This document shows, in pieces, positions 24,719-38,179 of a stretch of 64,000 nucleotides of DNA. The notes beneath the pieces were generated by a model. The model worked only from the letters and a program-made list of their open reading frames with translations. It was not told the DNA's origin and made no database searches. A program made the translations under genes and the position numbers. Every line of letters begins with the position of its first letter. Position 1 is the stretch's first letter. Source of the DNA: Auanema rhodensis (taxonomy: Eukaryota > Nematoda > Chromadorea > Rhabditida > Rhabditidae); assembly GCA_964057225.1 (NCBI GenBank), contig OZ059898.1, positions 7,130,001-7,194,000 of the forward strand, in the 5' to 3' direction.

Positions 24719-27129
24719 ATCTTTCTCTCTCTAACTATTTGCTAACTAGAGAGAGATAAGAGAAAGATAGTTAAGAAAACTTTTAAAAAACATATTCAGT
24801 GTTAATGGTCATATACGATACTATTCTCGAAATTTAATATTAATTCATTGTAAAGCAAAGAATTCTTAAAAGTGAGAGTTACTTAGAAAAAACAGAAAAA
24901 AATGAACACAGGAAAACAGGCATTGTATTGAGAATGGAAAATGAAAGAAAAGAAATATACAATGATTGAGGAAAATAGGATTTAATTCGTTTGACATGAA
25001 CTGGTTGTGTTCTTTTCCAATTCTTCTAACATACGTGTATATTTCTAGTATATAAAGGTTTCTTTGTGTTAAAATATTGAAAAAAACTAAAATAAAATAT
25101 AAATTCTAACGTTGAGAAAAGTACAGAAGTGGATCATGTCGAAACTTTAGTGAGAAAAGGCGTAAAGCTTTCGACAACAAATCTCTGGTTATCTCGAATT
25201 AATGCTAGATTTCTTATTAGGATGACATAAGTGAGGTTTATTAGATTGTAAGCAACAGACAGATTATTCTAAAATCAAATGTATTAAAGAGGGATTAATA
25301 TATAATGAGTGAATAAGAGAGAGAGAAAAAGATTCAAACCAGTTGTTTACAATGGCAACGAAAATTGTCGTAGACGCCACAGAACCAGATAAAGATTGTT
25401 GGGCTTGATGAGAGAACACAAGGTTGGATTGTGATCGTTCATCATGAAAAAAGACAAGAAGTAGCTTCTTTCTAATATGCAATTAATAAGATTAAAGTTG
25501 TATGAAAAAGAAAATAGTTAATATATATATATATATATATAATTAGAAGATGATTTATGTATAAAGTTATAGTTAATGTCTGGGTCATATCTGTTATATT
25601 GCAACAAGATAAGAAATATAAGTCAAATGTAGAATATTACACTGAATGAATAAAAGTTTAATATAAAGAATAATAATTTCTATTTATTTCTTAACTCTTA
25701 ACTATATGTATAAATATATAAATATATAGTTTTTATATAATAATTTCATCATAATATTTTCTAAATTTTTATATTTAAATATAATGAAAACTATGTGATT
25801 TATAATATATGTATATAATTCTAATTATTTTATATAAACTAGTTTAATTTTGTGTTAATCTTTTGTTATTTTTATAATAATATTAGATTAGATCTAAATT
25901 TGAAAAATATCTTATAATTTGTATTTTTTTAACTTATTCTCATATATATTTAATACTAAGTTAAGTTGATAATATCACATATCAAACTCTGAAAGTTATT
26001 GGCATATTGATTTCAAATAACAATATGTTTATTAATTTCTTTTCCATTCATTCTTTTTTTTTACTTCCTCTTCAATATTTTATATATATAAGAAATATTT
26101 TTATATGAAACAACCATCTAACTATACGTATATTCAGTTTATATTCAAATATAAAAGATCGAAAAATCATGTTTGTTCAAAAATTAAATAAAGCTTTCCC
26201 TCTACATTTCGCAAACTCGTAGGACTACAAACACACATACACACATCATACATCGCTCTTTCTCTCTCTCTCTCTCTCTCGTTTCTCCAATGAATAAACT
26301 TTGGATATTGCTTCTTCGTCTTTTTCTTCTTATTCTTCATTAATTATCACAATTTTTGGTGTTCGTTTTCCAATTTTATGTTATTAAATCATGTTTATAA
26401 TAAACTTTTACTTATTTTACTTATATTTTTTCTCCTATTTCATATCAAATATTAGATATTGATTAGCTGGTTTCAAGAATGCTTACTAATTTTACTATTT
26501 TTTATTTTTTTTAGTAATTTTCATGTAAAAAATGGAATGAATATGATTTTTTTTTCAAAATAACTAAATAAACTAGTTATCTTGAATGCAGAGAAAGAGC
26601 ATAATAGCATTTTCAGAAAAATATGTTGTTTTTCATACTTTAGATGCTATCGACATTAGCTTTTTGTCATATATACGATATATTTTTAAATAGTTATTAA
26701 TCTTATTCTAATTATTTTATGAAATATCATTGAAAATCTTAAAATTTAAGTTCAATATAGTTGAATGTTTAGATGATTTCTTCTTCATATCTTGTGCTTT
26801 GTACATTTTTGTATGTTTCATTGAACATATAATCATAATCAAAACCAAAAGTTCAAATGAAATCAAAAGCTGTCATTTTGATCGGAAATTTAGGGTATGT
26901 GTGCCTATATATACATCTATACACACATATATGAACATTCATTTATAATTTAACCTGTTAGACGACGACTTCAACATTCATTTCATCTAATTTCAATTAA
27001 CTATTCGTCCAGAAGATTCTTTTATTTGTGTATTTCACTTTTATAAATATTTCTATATATTTCTTTTATTTCAAAATATTACTAAATTCTTCAGATTTTT
27101 ACTTTATCTTACATAATATCGAAAAAGAT
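23342..27129. other. AT-rich intergenic region, no confident gene
   Basis: AT-rich with (CT)n tracts on the + strand at 24668-24727 and 26260-26280 and (AT)n at 25520-25542. Islands near 25,130-25,235 and 25,330-25,480 have open frames on both strands and could be exons, but no splice-consistent model was found. Confidence 0.5.
24668..24727. repeat. (CT)n microsatellite
   Basis: Nearly continuous CT dinucleotides with short TTT interruptions, followed at 24738-24760 by a GAGAGATAAG-type complement. One of the first long pyrimidine tracts on the + strand. Confidence 0.9.
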
Positions 27130-28241
27130 ATGATTCGTGGTTTACTATCTACAAGAACATATGGTAACTTCTATTTTCAATTTTTATAATTGTTTTATAT
27201 TCTTAATATCAAGCTTCTTCAATTGCAAAAGGGGATGTATTCAAGAAGTATTCTTTTGTTCAAGCTTCAAAGAATGATACTGACAAAATAGTGGATTTCT
27301 TATCGCATAGATTCATTAAATTTGAACCACACAGCAAGGTTTCATAATATCATTAGAAATTTATATATTAAGTACCTATCTATTTAGTCTTTGAAACTTA
27401 CACCTAATGATATGAAACCTATAGTGCAATATATTGCTCATAGAAGTTTGTGCCATCCATTCTCTTATCTAATTTATCATAAGGTATGTTTAACTATTAA
27501 ATTTGTCTGTATGTAGTACTTTTGTGACTGCTTGGCGCAATGGTAGCGCGTTCGACTCCAGATCGAAAGGTTGGGCGTTCGATCCGCTCAGTGGTCATAA
27601 TATTTTATCAATATTTCTCTAAATTATATACATTTTTTTATATGGTAACACATGTTTAGGATACATCTGAGCTTGTTGGATGTAGAATGTTTTCCATTGG
27701 ATATAGAGATGAATCCAAAGATGTTAAACCTTTCGAATTAAATGTTGAAGAACTTAATAAGAATGTACTTGTTTTAAGTAATTTTATATTTCTTTTATAA
27801 TCATACTTGTTTATATTTTTAGTTGACACATTGGAAAAAGCTAAATCACACTTTTGGAAGCATGTTGATCCATCAATTGAGAAAGTGATTAGACGAGAAA
27901 TCACATTTGTTGAAAATGCTCATCAGCGTCAAGGAATTGCTAAAGCACTTGCTCATCATGGTTTCGATATTGAAACATTAAAGGTATTATAGTATTATCA
28001 AGAAAAAAATGATAACATAGTATTGATTAGGCTCAAAATTTTGGTGGCTTTGTATCAGAAGCATCATCAATTGCTAATCAAACATTGTTAGAAAAACAAG
28101 GTTATCAGTGCTTATATGAATCAGATTTAAGGCTAAAGGTATTTTTCCTTATAATTTGCCTTTCTTCATTATTTTTTTCTATTTCAGATGGATGATGGAA
28201 CAGATTGTATTAAAGTATACTTCAAAGATATTAGAAAATAA
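27130..28241 (+). CDS. GNAT-family N-acetyltransferase
   Basis: Seven exons (27130-27163, 27214-27338, 27388-27483, 27660-27777, 27823-27983, 28031-28138, 28188-28241) give 231 residues. The GNAT acetyl-CoA-binding motif A is visible as REITFVENAHQRQGIAKAL (QRQGIA fits Q/RxxGxG/A), followed by the motif B-like GFVSEASSIANQTLLEKQGY. The layout (about 230 residues, N-terminal substrate region, then motif A) resembles the nematode/insect arylalkylamine acetyltransferase-like branch, but the substrate cannot be inferred. The short basic N-terminus MIRGLLSTRTYG might be a weak mitochondrial signal. A tRNA-Trp sits in its third intron. The gene converges on the K2P gene with about 320 bp between stops. 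Confidence 0.82.
27526..27597 (+). tRNA. tRNA-Trp (CCA)
   Basis: A 72-nt cloverleaf: acceptor GACTGCT/AGTGGTC with two wobble pairs and discriminator A, D arm TGGCGCAATGGTAGCGC, anticodon stem TTCGA/TCGAA around CTCCAGA (anticodon CCA), and T arm GGGCG TTCGATC CGCTC. It lies on the sense strand inside the third intron (27484-27659) of the GNAT gene. Confidence 0.93.
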
Positions 28242-28559
28242 AATTAAAAAAAAGAAAAGGGATAATAGTAAAGTTTACTTATAGTTAACCCGTGTATAAA
28301 ACATTGAAAAAAAGCATTCAATTAAATAATATACAATGTAAATTAGAATAATAAAACTAGATTAATACATTTTAAAATGTTTGTATAATTATATATTTTA
28401 TATAATCTACTGTTTTATAAAATATTATTATTATTATTTTTTTATACAAAATTATAAAGATATAATATTTAAACAATTTAATCTTTTATATAATTATCAT
28501 TTACTTTTTCTAAAATATTTATATATAGTATGTACATATATTAGACTTCAATTCATTTC

Positions 28560-31500
28560 TTAGGCAGCTTTATCTTCTACAGCATACTGTCTAATGATTT
28601 GAATGGGTTTTCTACGTTCTGTAGCTGGATTTGGAATTCCACGTTCATGTTTTCGAATGTATTCTTCTACTTTTCCTCTGCTGATACCCGTAGGAAGACT
28701 GGCTTTACGTTGCAATAAAGCTGAACCACGACGTTGACGGCCAGGTGATATGGATCGGCTTTTTTCACTCTGAAGACAAGTAAAATATAAACAAAAACTT
28801 CAATAATAAAGGAGAATCATGCTATAATATGAGGTATTTTCTCTACTTTCTATACAATAGAACTTGTATTCTAAGCATTAAATGAAGCTTCATGCAACGT
28901 AAGGTTTACTAACTATGCTTTATGAAAAATTAATATTTGAAATAAGCATTAAAAGCCTAATTAAATTAAGTTGAAGCATTAATATGTCAGTATTACAAGC
29001 ATAAAGAAATTTTAAAATAAAGTAGCAAACCTAGCATGTTTAGCTGTCTCATTTCAAATCTGAGACGTATTTCATCTGAAACTTTGAATTAATATAAAGA
29101 ATATGTGTGTATATCTATATATGCATTCTGAAATTTTATAATCAAAAAGTTTCTTACCGTACTAACTAATTGGTCTCCCTCTTCTTCAATATCATCAGTA
29201 TTATGTGTTTCTTTATGTCTAAATATGAATTTATTAGTTTAAATGATTATTTAAAATATTTTACAATTGATGTAATCTACTGATCTTTCTTCGACCTCTT
29301 GTTGACGAACGTTTTCTAATATTAGGTACAGAATCTACGAAGAAACCTCTTCTCTCGGATGGTCGGTCAGTTCTGAAGAGAAATTAGATAAAAGTTATAA
29401 GAAGACGTTTTATCCAAAACGAATAGAACCACTAGTTTGGTTATACTCAGTTTTTGAATTGGGTTTGTCATTTACTTGAAAGGTTCAACTTCGCGACTGG
29501 ACAAGGGTGCTGCAGCACAGACTGGAAGAAATTGAGTTTTGTTATTCCTATACTCATCCAGCCGTCGAGCAATTTTTAAATAAGAATCATCTGTTTGTAT
29601 AATAACTTCCTATAATTTATATAAATTAGAAAAAAAATTGAAAAAAGTTTCAAACTTGACGTAAATCATCATCATAAATACTATTTCCTAGTCCGGATGT
29701 AGAACTTGAACGAGCACGATGTCTATACAGAATAATTCTTGAAATAGTTTTGTTGTTTTAAACTAACGTTACTCCAAGACTAGTACTTCCAATCATGCTA
29801 CAAACAGCAGATCGACACATCCGACTGTCCATACTGTCACACATTTGCAATCGTTCATCATTACCTTCGTGACATTCTCTGAATAATAAATGATAAACAA
29901 ACGTTGAAAGTAAAAAATAAACTTGAAATCTGTTTCACAGCTGCTAGCAACACTACGCGTTGCATATTTCTTATCAGTTTCGCCGTCTGTTTGAATCATA
30001 GTTGTCCTAGTTGTCTGAATAATTGGTGAGGTTGTACGGTCAGTATTCTCACGACATGAAGTTTGAATTGAGCGATCAGCTTGTGATACATCAGACTGAA
30101 AATGAATAAACAATAATAAATTATAATTAAAAATTGAAAAGTTCACCTCATCAGTCGCCATAGTCTTTGATACTAAACCTAGATCAGTAGAAGTACTAGC
30201 TGATGATTGCGGTACTGTAGTTTCATGAATGGAAGTTTGAATTGACCGATCATGCCCATCAGGTTTTTCATTTTCACGTAAAGATGTTTGAATAGAACGA
30301 TCATTATAGACATTATCATAACTTTCAGAAGACATTAATGTTTTTGAACCAAGTTTTTCTTTTAAATTATTGTTTAAAGGAATAGGAGATGTAATAGCAT
30401 TTGTTCTATTAATTTCATCCGTAGCAATAGAACGATCAACATTATAATGTCTGAAATAGTTTCTTTATCTTAATTAAAATAAATAATTTCGAACATACAT
30501 TGATGTTTCTACACTTTTATCTCGCATGTCATATTCTGCATCAACACTTGTAGATATCAAATTAGAAAATCTTGCATCCGTAGCACGATTCTGTAACAAA
30601 TTTGTGCTGAAGAAAGTTATTTGGGGGAAAAAACGTCAAACCTGAAGTTGTTGAGTAAAAATAGGATCAGTGCCTCGACTATGTGTTGAGTAGATAGATG
30701 TGTTCATACCTTGATCCTAAATTATTTCACATAATATTATAAAAATATAATATATACATACAACATTCCATCTTTCATCCATACTTCCACTCATTACACT
30801 AAGAACTTCAGCCATTATCTCACGATCCTGTAAGATAAAATAAGAATAGAAGTATTAATAAACTATTTATTACAGTAAATTCACGCTTAGCATCGACTTC
30901 GCTCAAAAATAGTTGAGAACTTGATAAACCAGCGGATGATGTACTTCTATCCACTAACAATGGATTTACCTTTGAGCTCTAATAAATTCATTTTTAATTC
31001 AAAATATAATATTCAGAGTTAAAACCTGTAAAGCTGCTAATCTTAGTATAATTTCATCCAGTTGAAACTGAGCAATATCTGTTTGAACCTCTTGAGATAC
31101 TCCATAATGTTGTTGTTGTTTTGAACAATTTTGACAATGATCTCCATGTTGTTGCTGTTTCTCTGCTCGAGCAGATTTACATTGCAAACTTTAAATATTT
31201 GTATCATTTTATAAAATAAATATTTATATTAACCTTATAGAATCCATTGGTAAACTAGTAGCATCAGAAATAGAATCTTGATCATCAAATGCTATATCTC
31301 TGAGAGGAATTACTTCATCAACATTCGTATGTTGATGAGACCATTGTGTTTCTTGATGTTGAGGTAGAGCCATACTAATTGGATCACAAGCCATGCTCTG
31401 AAAATAAATTCAATTAATATAGTTTTAAGATAATTATCATATATATTTTATTACAAATTAGAAAAGATAGCTTACATTAGCAGTAGCTTGAACTTGTGTT

Positions 31501-34500
31501 CCTGTCATACAGAATGCAGGTGCTTCAGTTTGAATATTCTTATTATTCTGATCACGAACTAATCTTTCAAATTGCTCCGCCTTAATATAACTTGTTGTAA
31601 CTCTTAATATGATTTAAGCTTTACCGTGTGTTCAACATCCGCCGCTTGTTTCTCTGTGATAAGATTAGATAGGACACATTGAGCAAATATGCCTTCATTA
31701 TCCATGATATCTTTAAGTAATTGGCCTTCTCCCATAGCTAATCCACGTTGTATAGCTTCTTTATATTTTTTCTATAAAATATTATATTTTATATATTTTA
31801 GAAAATATATTTAACCTGCATTCGTATTTTTAATTTACATAACCATTCTTCTATTTTGATTTGAATAACAGATAGAAGCATAGATACAATAGATAATCCA
31901 ACTATTACCAACCAAAACATAAGAATAAGCATTCTTGGACAATCTGGTACAACATCACCTACAAAATCATAAAATATAAATTTTTATAAACTTTTAAATA
32001 CTAACCTAAACCGATAGTTGATAAGGATATTACAAAAAAGTACAATGAGGTAAAGAATGTCCATTTTTCTTCCCAAAAAAGAAAAAGAGCAGAACAGGAA
32101 CAAATCCATGCAATACATATAAACAAGGCTAACCATATTGGAATTGTTCTATAGATTAAACAATGAATATATTATTATTATATGAAAAATATACCTTGAC
32201 TCTTCTTCCTCTTCTTCGCTTTCATCAACATCCAAATGAGTTCCTGATTCTAAGTCCAAGTTCCTATAATTATTTTGTCAATTAAATGAAAAATAAATTA
32301 ATTTTACATTGTATCCAAAGATTTCTTTTTTTCAAATTCATGTTCCCTAAAATCAATAAATGAATAAAATATTTTAAATAATACAGTTCTAACAATTTCT
32401 CTCGACATCGTTTAGCTTTCTTCTCCGTTCTATAATTTTGCCACCAAAGTGTTACTCTATCAGTTAAGAAATGACCATATTGTGAAAGAATAGTAAGAAC
32501 AAGTGGAATACCTATAATATATAAATTTATATTTTAATATTTATAAAGTTTTTACCAATTATAGCATATATTACTGTTAATGATCTACCAACTAATGTAC
32601 GTGGAGCAATATTACCATATCCTAAAGTATTGGTTTTCAATAAAGTTGAACAAAGTTCTTCATAACATTACCTATAGTTGTATAAATAGTTCCAGCATAA
32701 TACAATGCTCCCCATATATCCCATTCTAAAGCATCAGGTAATTTGATACGGTTGCACTCATTTTCATAACGAATTAAAATATCTCTAAATTTAACGAAAT
32801 AAAATATTTATAATTAAATTTTGATAAGAACCTAGATCTTATAGTTCCTTTTCTTCCATCTCCTTCGTTTATTATTCGAGCTAAAGCAGATATAGTTGCA
32901 TTTCGTAAGATACTTAGTTCATTTTCTTCTTTTCTGAAATGAAAAAACCTCAGCATGATTAGTAGATAATTCTGTGATTTCAAATCTACAATGTCCCATT
33001 ATTTCAAGAATGATTGAAAATCGTTAATCACCGACAAGAGAATAGGCTAAGCAAGAAAGATAAACACAATGATATAAGATAGAAGAACAGAAGTTGTATT
33101 AACCTAATCGAAATTGATAAAGAAATATCAAAAGAATTCGTTAAAAATTAAAAATTATATGACATATATAGTATAAACTTACTTTCTCAACTCTTTTTCA
33201 TGTTCATGCTCAGCTACATAAAATGTCCAAGCTCCCATTATAGTATATAGTAATAAAATAATAGTCGGTGCATAGTTTCTCATACCCCATTTATCATAAT
33301 AATATCTGGCCTTAAAATTGTATTTATTAAAACTTTAAACTTCAAAACTCTATACTTTTCCAAATAACGTTACAGGAGGAGGACCGATTCCAGCCAAACC
33401 ACCTCCAAACTGGGTGGCTCGACGCTCAGTCCCGGCCACACTACCTAGTCGAGAAGTATGTGACAACATCTGGAAAAAATATTAATCAAAGTTTTATGTA
33501 AAATTTTAAGAAAAAAAGTTTGAAAGAAGAAATTTTTTTTTATTTTATATACTGAAATGTAGAAATAAAAATAATGAAATTCCTTCAACACCCCCCCCCC
33601 TCCCATATTGCTATTCTCTCAAAAAGTCAGCTGCTATTGAGAGATATTAGTCTATTAAACAATGAATTCAGAAGATGATGATAGACTTTTACGACGTCAC
33701 TGATGAGATGATTTTTGAATTTTTACTGATTAGTAACATGTTGAAAACAAAAAAAAACTTACATCTAACACAGAAAAAGAAGAAAAGCGATATTTAGATC
33801 CAAGAGATGTTCCTGAGAGTTGAGAAGTTGGTCTTGAAACTCTTAAAACATACAATTTAGAATAAATCAATATTATATTTATTATATGAATTTGTTCATG
33901 AATATAAGTATTAAAAGAAAAGAATTGCAGTAGATGATATTCAATATATGATGAAGGAATGATTGGAAACTTTAAAACTTTGACAATCATTGCTCAAGTA
34001 CGTAACGTGAGATGACTTAACATTATACGAAGTGAAGTTATTGAGTAATCTCTAACACTAGATAGTATTACAAAAGTCGAAAAAACAGAAATATTGTTGT
34101 AAACAAATAATTTTTGAAACAAATTTTTTGACCTAAGAAATTAGTTTCAATTTTAAATAATACCGTGTAATTACTTCAGTTTATAAAACAAAATACAAAC
34201 TAAAGTCATTAAGCTCAGGCTTTCAATTTAATATCAAAAGATAAAGAGCAAAAGTTAAATAACATAGAACAGTATTAGTTCTTGAGATTGATAGATCGAA
34301 TGAACTAAGTGAGCGTAACCTGAGATATATTTCAGGTGTTGTAACTCGTAAAAAATATGGTGAAAGAGAAGAGATAAAGCAAAAAAGTATAAAATTCACA
34401 TAAAAATAGAAAGAACTAGTGCACATGCTACAGGACAAAAATTGATTTACCTCGAAAATGAATAAAAATACTTTATAAGAAAGCAATCAATGCTGCAAGC

Positions 34501-35762
34501 TTAACTTCTCTGTTTTAGATTTCAAATATTTTCTCTTTTAATCAGCAACTGTTTCTCCAGCTTTAACAAGCTTCAACTAGCTATGCAAATCACATGTGCT
34601 TCAGTCTGTTCGTCTTTCGAAACATTTCAGAAGTTTGTGTTATTTGATGGGTTTGAATAGCTAAGACATGCCAATTTGAAAAATGAAATAATTTTGAACT
34701 TGAAAGTTAAGAGCAATGAAATGAAAAAAGTATAAAACAAAGACTAAGAAGAGGATAAGTAGTAGAACTTAACAAATAGCAAAAAGAAATTGCTATTGAT
34801 AAGATGTAGAAGAACTCAGTAACAGATGAATGAATGATGAATCTCTAATGAGAATGAAGGAAAATATCATAGTAAGCAATAATATTAGAATGGTTTTTAC
34901 AAACTAGAAGATCAAACTGATAAATAAGTTCATCTACTAAAATATCAATAATCAATGATTATTTTATTAAAATCAAATATAAAATGCTTTCATAAACTTT
35001 GGCTGAAATCACTGAGACAACAGTTGGCCCAGCAGTACTGCTCGAAAAAACAAAACGAAAACTTCAACAGCATAAATTTTCTCCCATCTTGAATTTTTTT
35101 CTTATTATTCTTGATAACCTTGTCTTCTAGGTTTCAACCATAAATATAAAATATATAATATATATTTAATTTAATGAAAATGGGAACATGAATATAGTAC
35201 TAAAATTAAATTATAAAAATCTTGTTGTGTTTATCATTTATTGAGAGTTTCCCTAAACTCACAAATGAAAACTTCACAAAATTTGAGCGATAGCTGTGTA
35301 ATTCTATGGAACAGGAAGCTAAAATTGTGACAAAGCTTCTTGAGATAATCAGAGAACAGTGACATCTAAAATAACAGATGCACTGAGCCTTTATTCTGCC
35401 ATACTAATGGAATAACGAGGCTTTTAATGATTAAAAGAAGTGAATTGAAAAAGAAAAAAGAAATAATGAAGTCAGACAACAAGCTGATGACAAAATAATT
35501 CTGAGAGATATGGATAGGTAGTGAGAAGATGATCAATTTTTCGCCGATTAGTAATAAGAAATACAAGTTGTAGAATTAAATATATAATTTTTTTAACCTT
35601 TTTCTTATAAAATTATGTTTAGAAAATCAAAAATGAAGCTTAGAAAAGGGAAGAAGAATTAAAATACCTGGCATTATCATATTTACTGTTCAGTAAATCA
35701 TCTGTATATCCTTCAGCAAGTTGAGTCGTTGTTTGTGATAAATGATGTAACGCCGAAAACAT
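28560..35762 (-). CDS. two-pore-domain (K2P/TWK) potassium channel with long tail
   Basis: Twenty-eight exons join in phase to 1,100 residues, from the ATG at 35762 (exon 35668-35762) to the stop at 28560. Membrane segment 1 is near residues 110-130; pore 1 has the filter TTIGYGN near 208-214; segment 2 follows (LTVIYAIIGIPLVLTILS); an acidic loop (DVDESEEEEEESR) precedes segment 3; pore 2 has STIGLGD near 355; segment 4 is MLILMFWLVIVGLSIVSML. This is the K2P layout, leak channels setting resting potential. The ~700-residue cytosolic tail is unusual and holds eight [IV]QT motifs (about residues 471, 579, 765, 782, 823, 839, 847, 934), three as DRSIQTS. A 1.8-kb intron spans 33842-35667. An AG lies one base before the ATG. 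Confidence 0.9.
33593..33602. repeat. poly-C run
   Basis: Ten consecutive C in an intron of the K2P gene, striking in a genome this AT-rich. A possible length error or G-quadruplex half-site on the other strand. Confidence 0.8.
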
Positions 35763-36303
35763 TCTGAAATGAACTATGAAAAATTGAATTAAATCAATAA
35801 ATCTATAAAATAATTAAGTTAAAAGAAGTGAACTTACTTCTATGTGAGGCTTAGTTGGGTGACACCGATGGCAGTAAACAATAAAAGTGTAAGACGGCTG
35901 GTCCATTTGCATATCACTCTTACCGCCAACCTAGTATCGATAGATTACATATAGTAAAGCAAAATTCTATTTTGGTTGAATGGAATCAATGAAATATTAA
36001 TGAATGAAGTAGCAGCTAAATTATTTTATTTTAAAAAAAGTTGACAAATTCCGAAGTATAAGAATAGAATTTCTGTATAAGTTGTAGCTTTTGATGCTCT
36101 AACCTATTTAATCAAATAAGATACTCTTCAAATTTAATTTAATTTGAATAAAAATAAGAAATAAACAAATAAATAAAAGCATAAATATTATATTATTATA
36201 TACCATTAAACACATAATATAATATATTAAATTATTAAACAACATCAGATTACTGTAATAAATAAGAAAAATATAAGAAAATCCGAACAGATGATTTTGA
36301 TCC
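35763..36303. promoter_or_regulatory. K2P 5' region with octamer-like site
   Basis: On the - strand an exon-like segment ending at a GTAAGT donor (35832-35837) probably supplies 5' untranslated sequence to the K2P gene. An octamer-type ATTTGCAT (35905-35912), the POU-factor core, lies in the same less AT-rich block. The remainder up to the HORMA gene stop is AT-rich without features. Confidence 0.35.
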
Positions 36304-37875
36304 CTACGGACTGTTTTCAGGAGTCATTATCGAAAGACTCATTACTCTTCCAATTCTATTTCTTCCCTGAAACAAAAAATTATTAAAATAATATCCTACT
36401 TGACTTCACCTCTTTGAAACATCCACTTATGGAAGAGCAATCTCCCATTGATTCATCTACAAGACTTTTGTGTGAACGTTGACAATCAACAGAGTTTGTT
36501 CTATCTCCATCACAAGCGAATAGCGCTGGCATATAATTATATTTTTATCAGAAAATAATTTCTTACTGATGTTGTTCAAATCGGAGGCTGAATCCGACGT
36601 GGCTGTACCACTATACGTTTCAGTGGCAGCAAATAAATTATGACACATCTAAATTCAATATAACTTTTGAACATTATAAGTTTATAACCCTATCAAGTGT
36701 TCCAACTGTTCCTGCCGTACTTGCCGGATTAGTAATCATGTCCTCTTCATTGTCTACTTCATTATTTCGCTTAAATCAAGTTTGAAATCTTTCTAATATA
36801 CAACGAATACCGTTTCTTCAATAGCATCAGGGATTTCACTCACAGTTTCCTCACATGGCAGATAAACAGATTGCACTTCGAGCATACACGTAAAAAACAA
36901 TACAATTTTTAAAAAAATACAACATCTAATTTATCTGTGATGCGCAGTTGTTAGTTTGATATGAGATAAGTCATACGATAGTGCTCTAGGATCCAAGTTA
37001 TACAACTTATCACATGAGTAAAATCCTTCTGCCTGGTAATGTGGCGGAGCGTCTAAAAGTTATGATAATGTTATCAACGGATGTGTCTTATACCAGATGT
37101 ATATATAATACGAAAGCCAGCATTTTTATTTTCCGGCAGTGGATTTAATATTTTTCTATAAAAACTATTTTTGAACCTAAATCAAGCATATCAAGCTGAC
37201 GTGCAAAGTTCCTTAACCAAGTATAACAACTGTCTAGTATTTTGTTTAACATGCTCAGGTCCTTTATATTTAACAGGAGTTACCAACTCACCACCTCCAC
37301 TAAAAATTAAAATTATAGAATTGCATGTCAACATCTAAACAAATTGCCTTATGAATGATGCTGAAGTGTTTCCATCAGTATAGCACATTTTCCAAGTGTA
37401 TACTTCCACAGCAGAATCTATATCATGCTCATTTTCCCCAACCTAAAAGAAAAATAACAATTTGAGTTATGTTATTAAATATATCTTACCACAAGCATGA
37501 ATGAATCCAGAAATCGTAACTTTATGGCTTCACCAAGCGCGCGAAACTTATTAGCTATGCGCAAACCATATTTATCTTCACTATTCATTACATAGGTTTT
37601 AATAATCCCTACAAAATGTTTTTGGAAGAAAAGAAATATGTTCGATGTTACCTTCAATTGTTTTTTTCTTAAATAAATGACTGGGTAACAACTTTCGTTT
37701 ACAAATAATATATACAAAAACTAGATAAATACAACGCAAAAAAAAGATATCCGAATCGTTTTTTTCCTCAAAGCTTTTAGGAAATGTGTCTTCCCACTAA
37801 AAAAATATTTAACAACTTTCCATTTTATGAAACTACCGTGGAAGTTTTCTTTGATTTTGTTTCTTCTGTAGACAT
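36304..37875 (-). CDS. HORMA-domain protein, meiotic axis type (copy 2)
   Basis: Reading from the ATG at 37875: exons 37837-37875, 37652-37796, 37490-37608, 37348-37442, 37201-37299 and 37094-37155 encode a HORMA domain (SDIFFLRCIYLVFVYIICKR; FLDSFMLVVGE; SAVEVYTWKMCYTDGN; LLYLVKELCTKILNPLPE; APPHYQAEGF). Two endings fit. Joined: 36977-37052, 36811-36925, 36689-36769, 36567-36648, 36410-36525, 36304-36366, 363 residues, with a Ser/Thr/acidic tail ending RIGRVMSLSIMTPENSP, where meiotic HORMADs carry a closure motif. Short: exon 7 reads to TAA at 36931, 226 residues, leaving the 3' exons as a separate ORF from ATG 36885. One intron (37300-37347) appears to be GC-AG. HORMA proteins (HIM-3/HTP) organise meiotic chromosome axes. 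Confidence 0.72.
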
Positions 37876-38179
37876 TTTGAAACAACCGGTTGGTACTATA
37901 TCAAAATAAAAAATGACAAAGTCCCTGCCTTTTTATTTTCTCATATTCGGTAAATGGCACGTAATATATTATGAAAACAAAGTAAAAATTTTAAAATTCG
38001 GAACATATAAACAATAAGTATATAAAAATCATTTTAAACATTTTAAACATATGGGTCTTCTCAGAAGTAATGATGGATTAAGGAGTAAAATAACTAGTCA
38101 TCACCGTCATAATACCTGTGAAATATATGGAATAGATGTGGAAAAATAGCTGAGCTAAAACCAATATAAACTTTAAAAC
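37876..38179. other. spacer between the two HORMA genes
   Basis: About 300 bp. The - strand reads TTTTGATATAG 20 bp before the downstream ATG, an acceptor suited to a trans-spliced leader. No other feature seen. Confidence 0.5.

Noticed and set aside
25264-25482. 72-residue open frame on the - strand
   Set aside because: Partly plausible residues but the opposite strand is also open and no neighbouring exon was found.
27130-28241. Mitochondrial elongation factor Ts
   Set aside because: First impression from the basic N-terminus, but the joined exons show a GNAT motif A (QRQGIA) and no EF-Ts signature.
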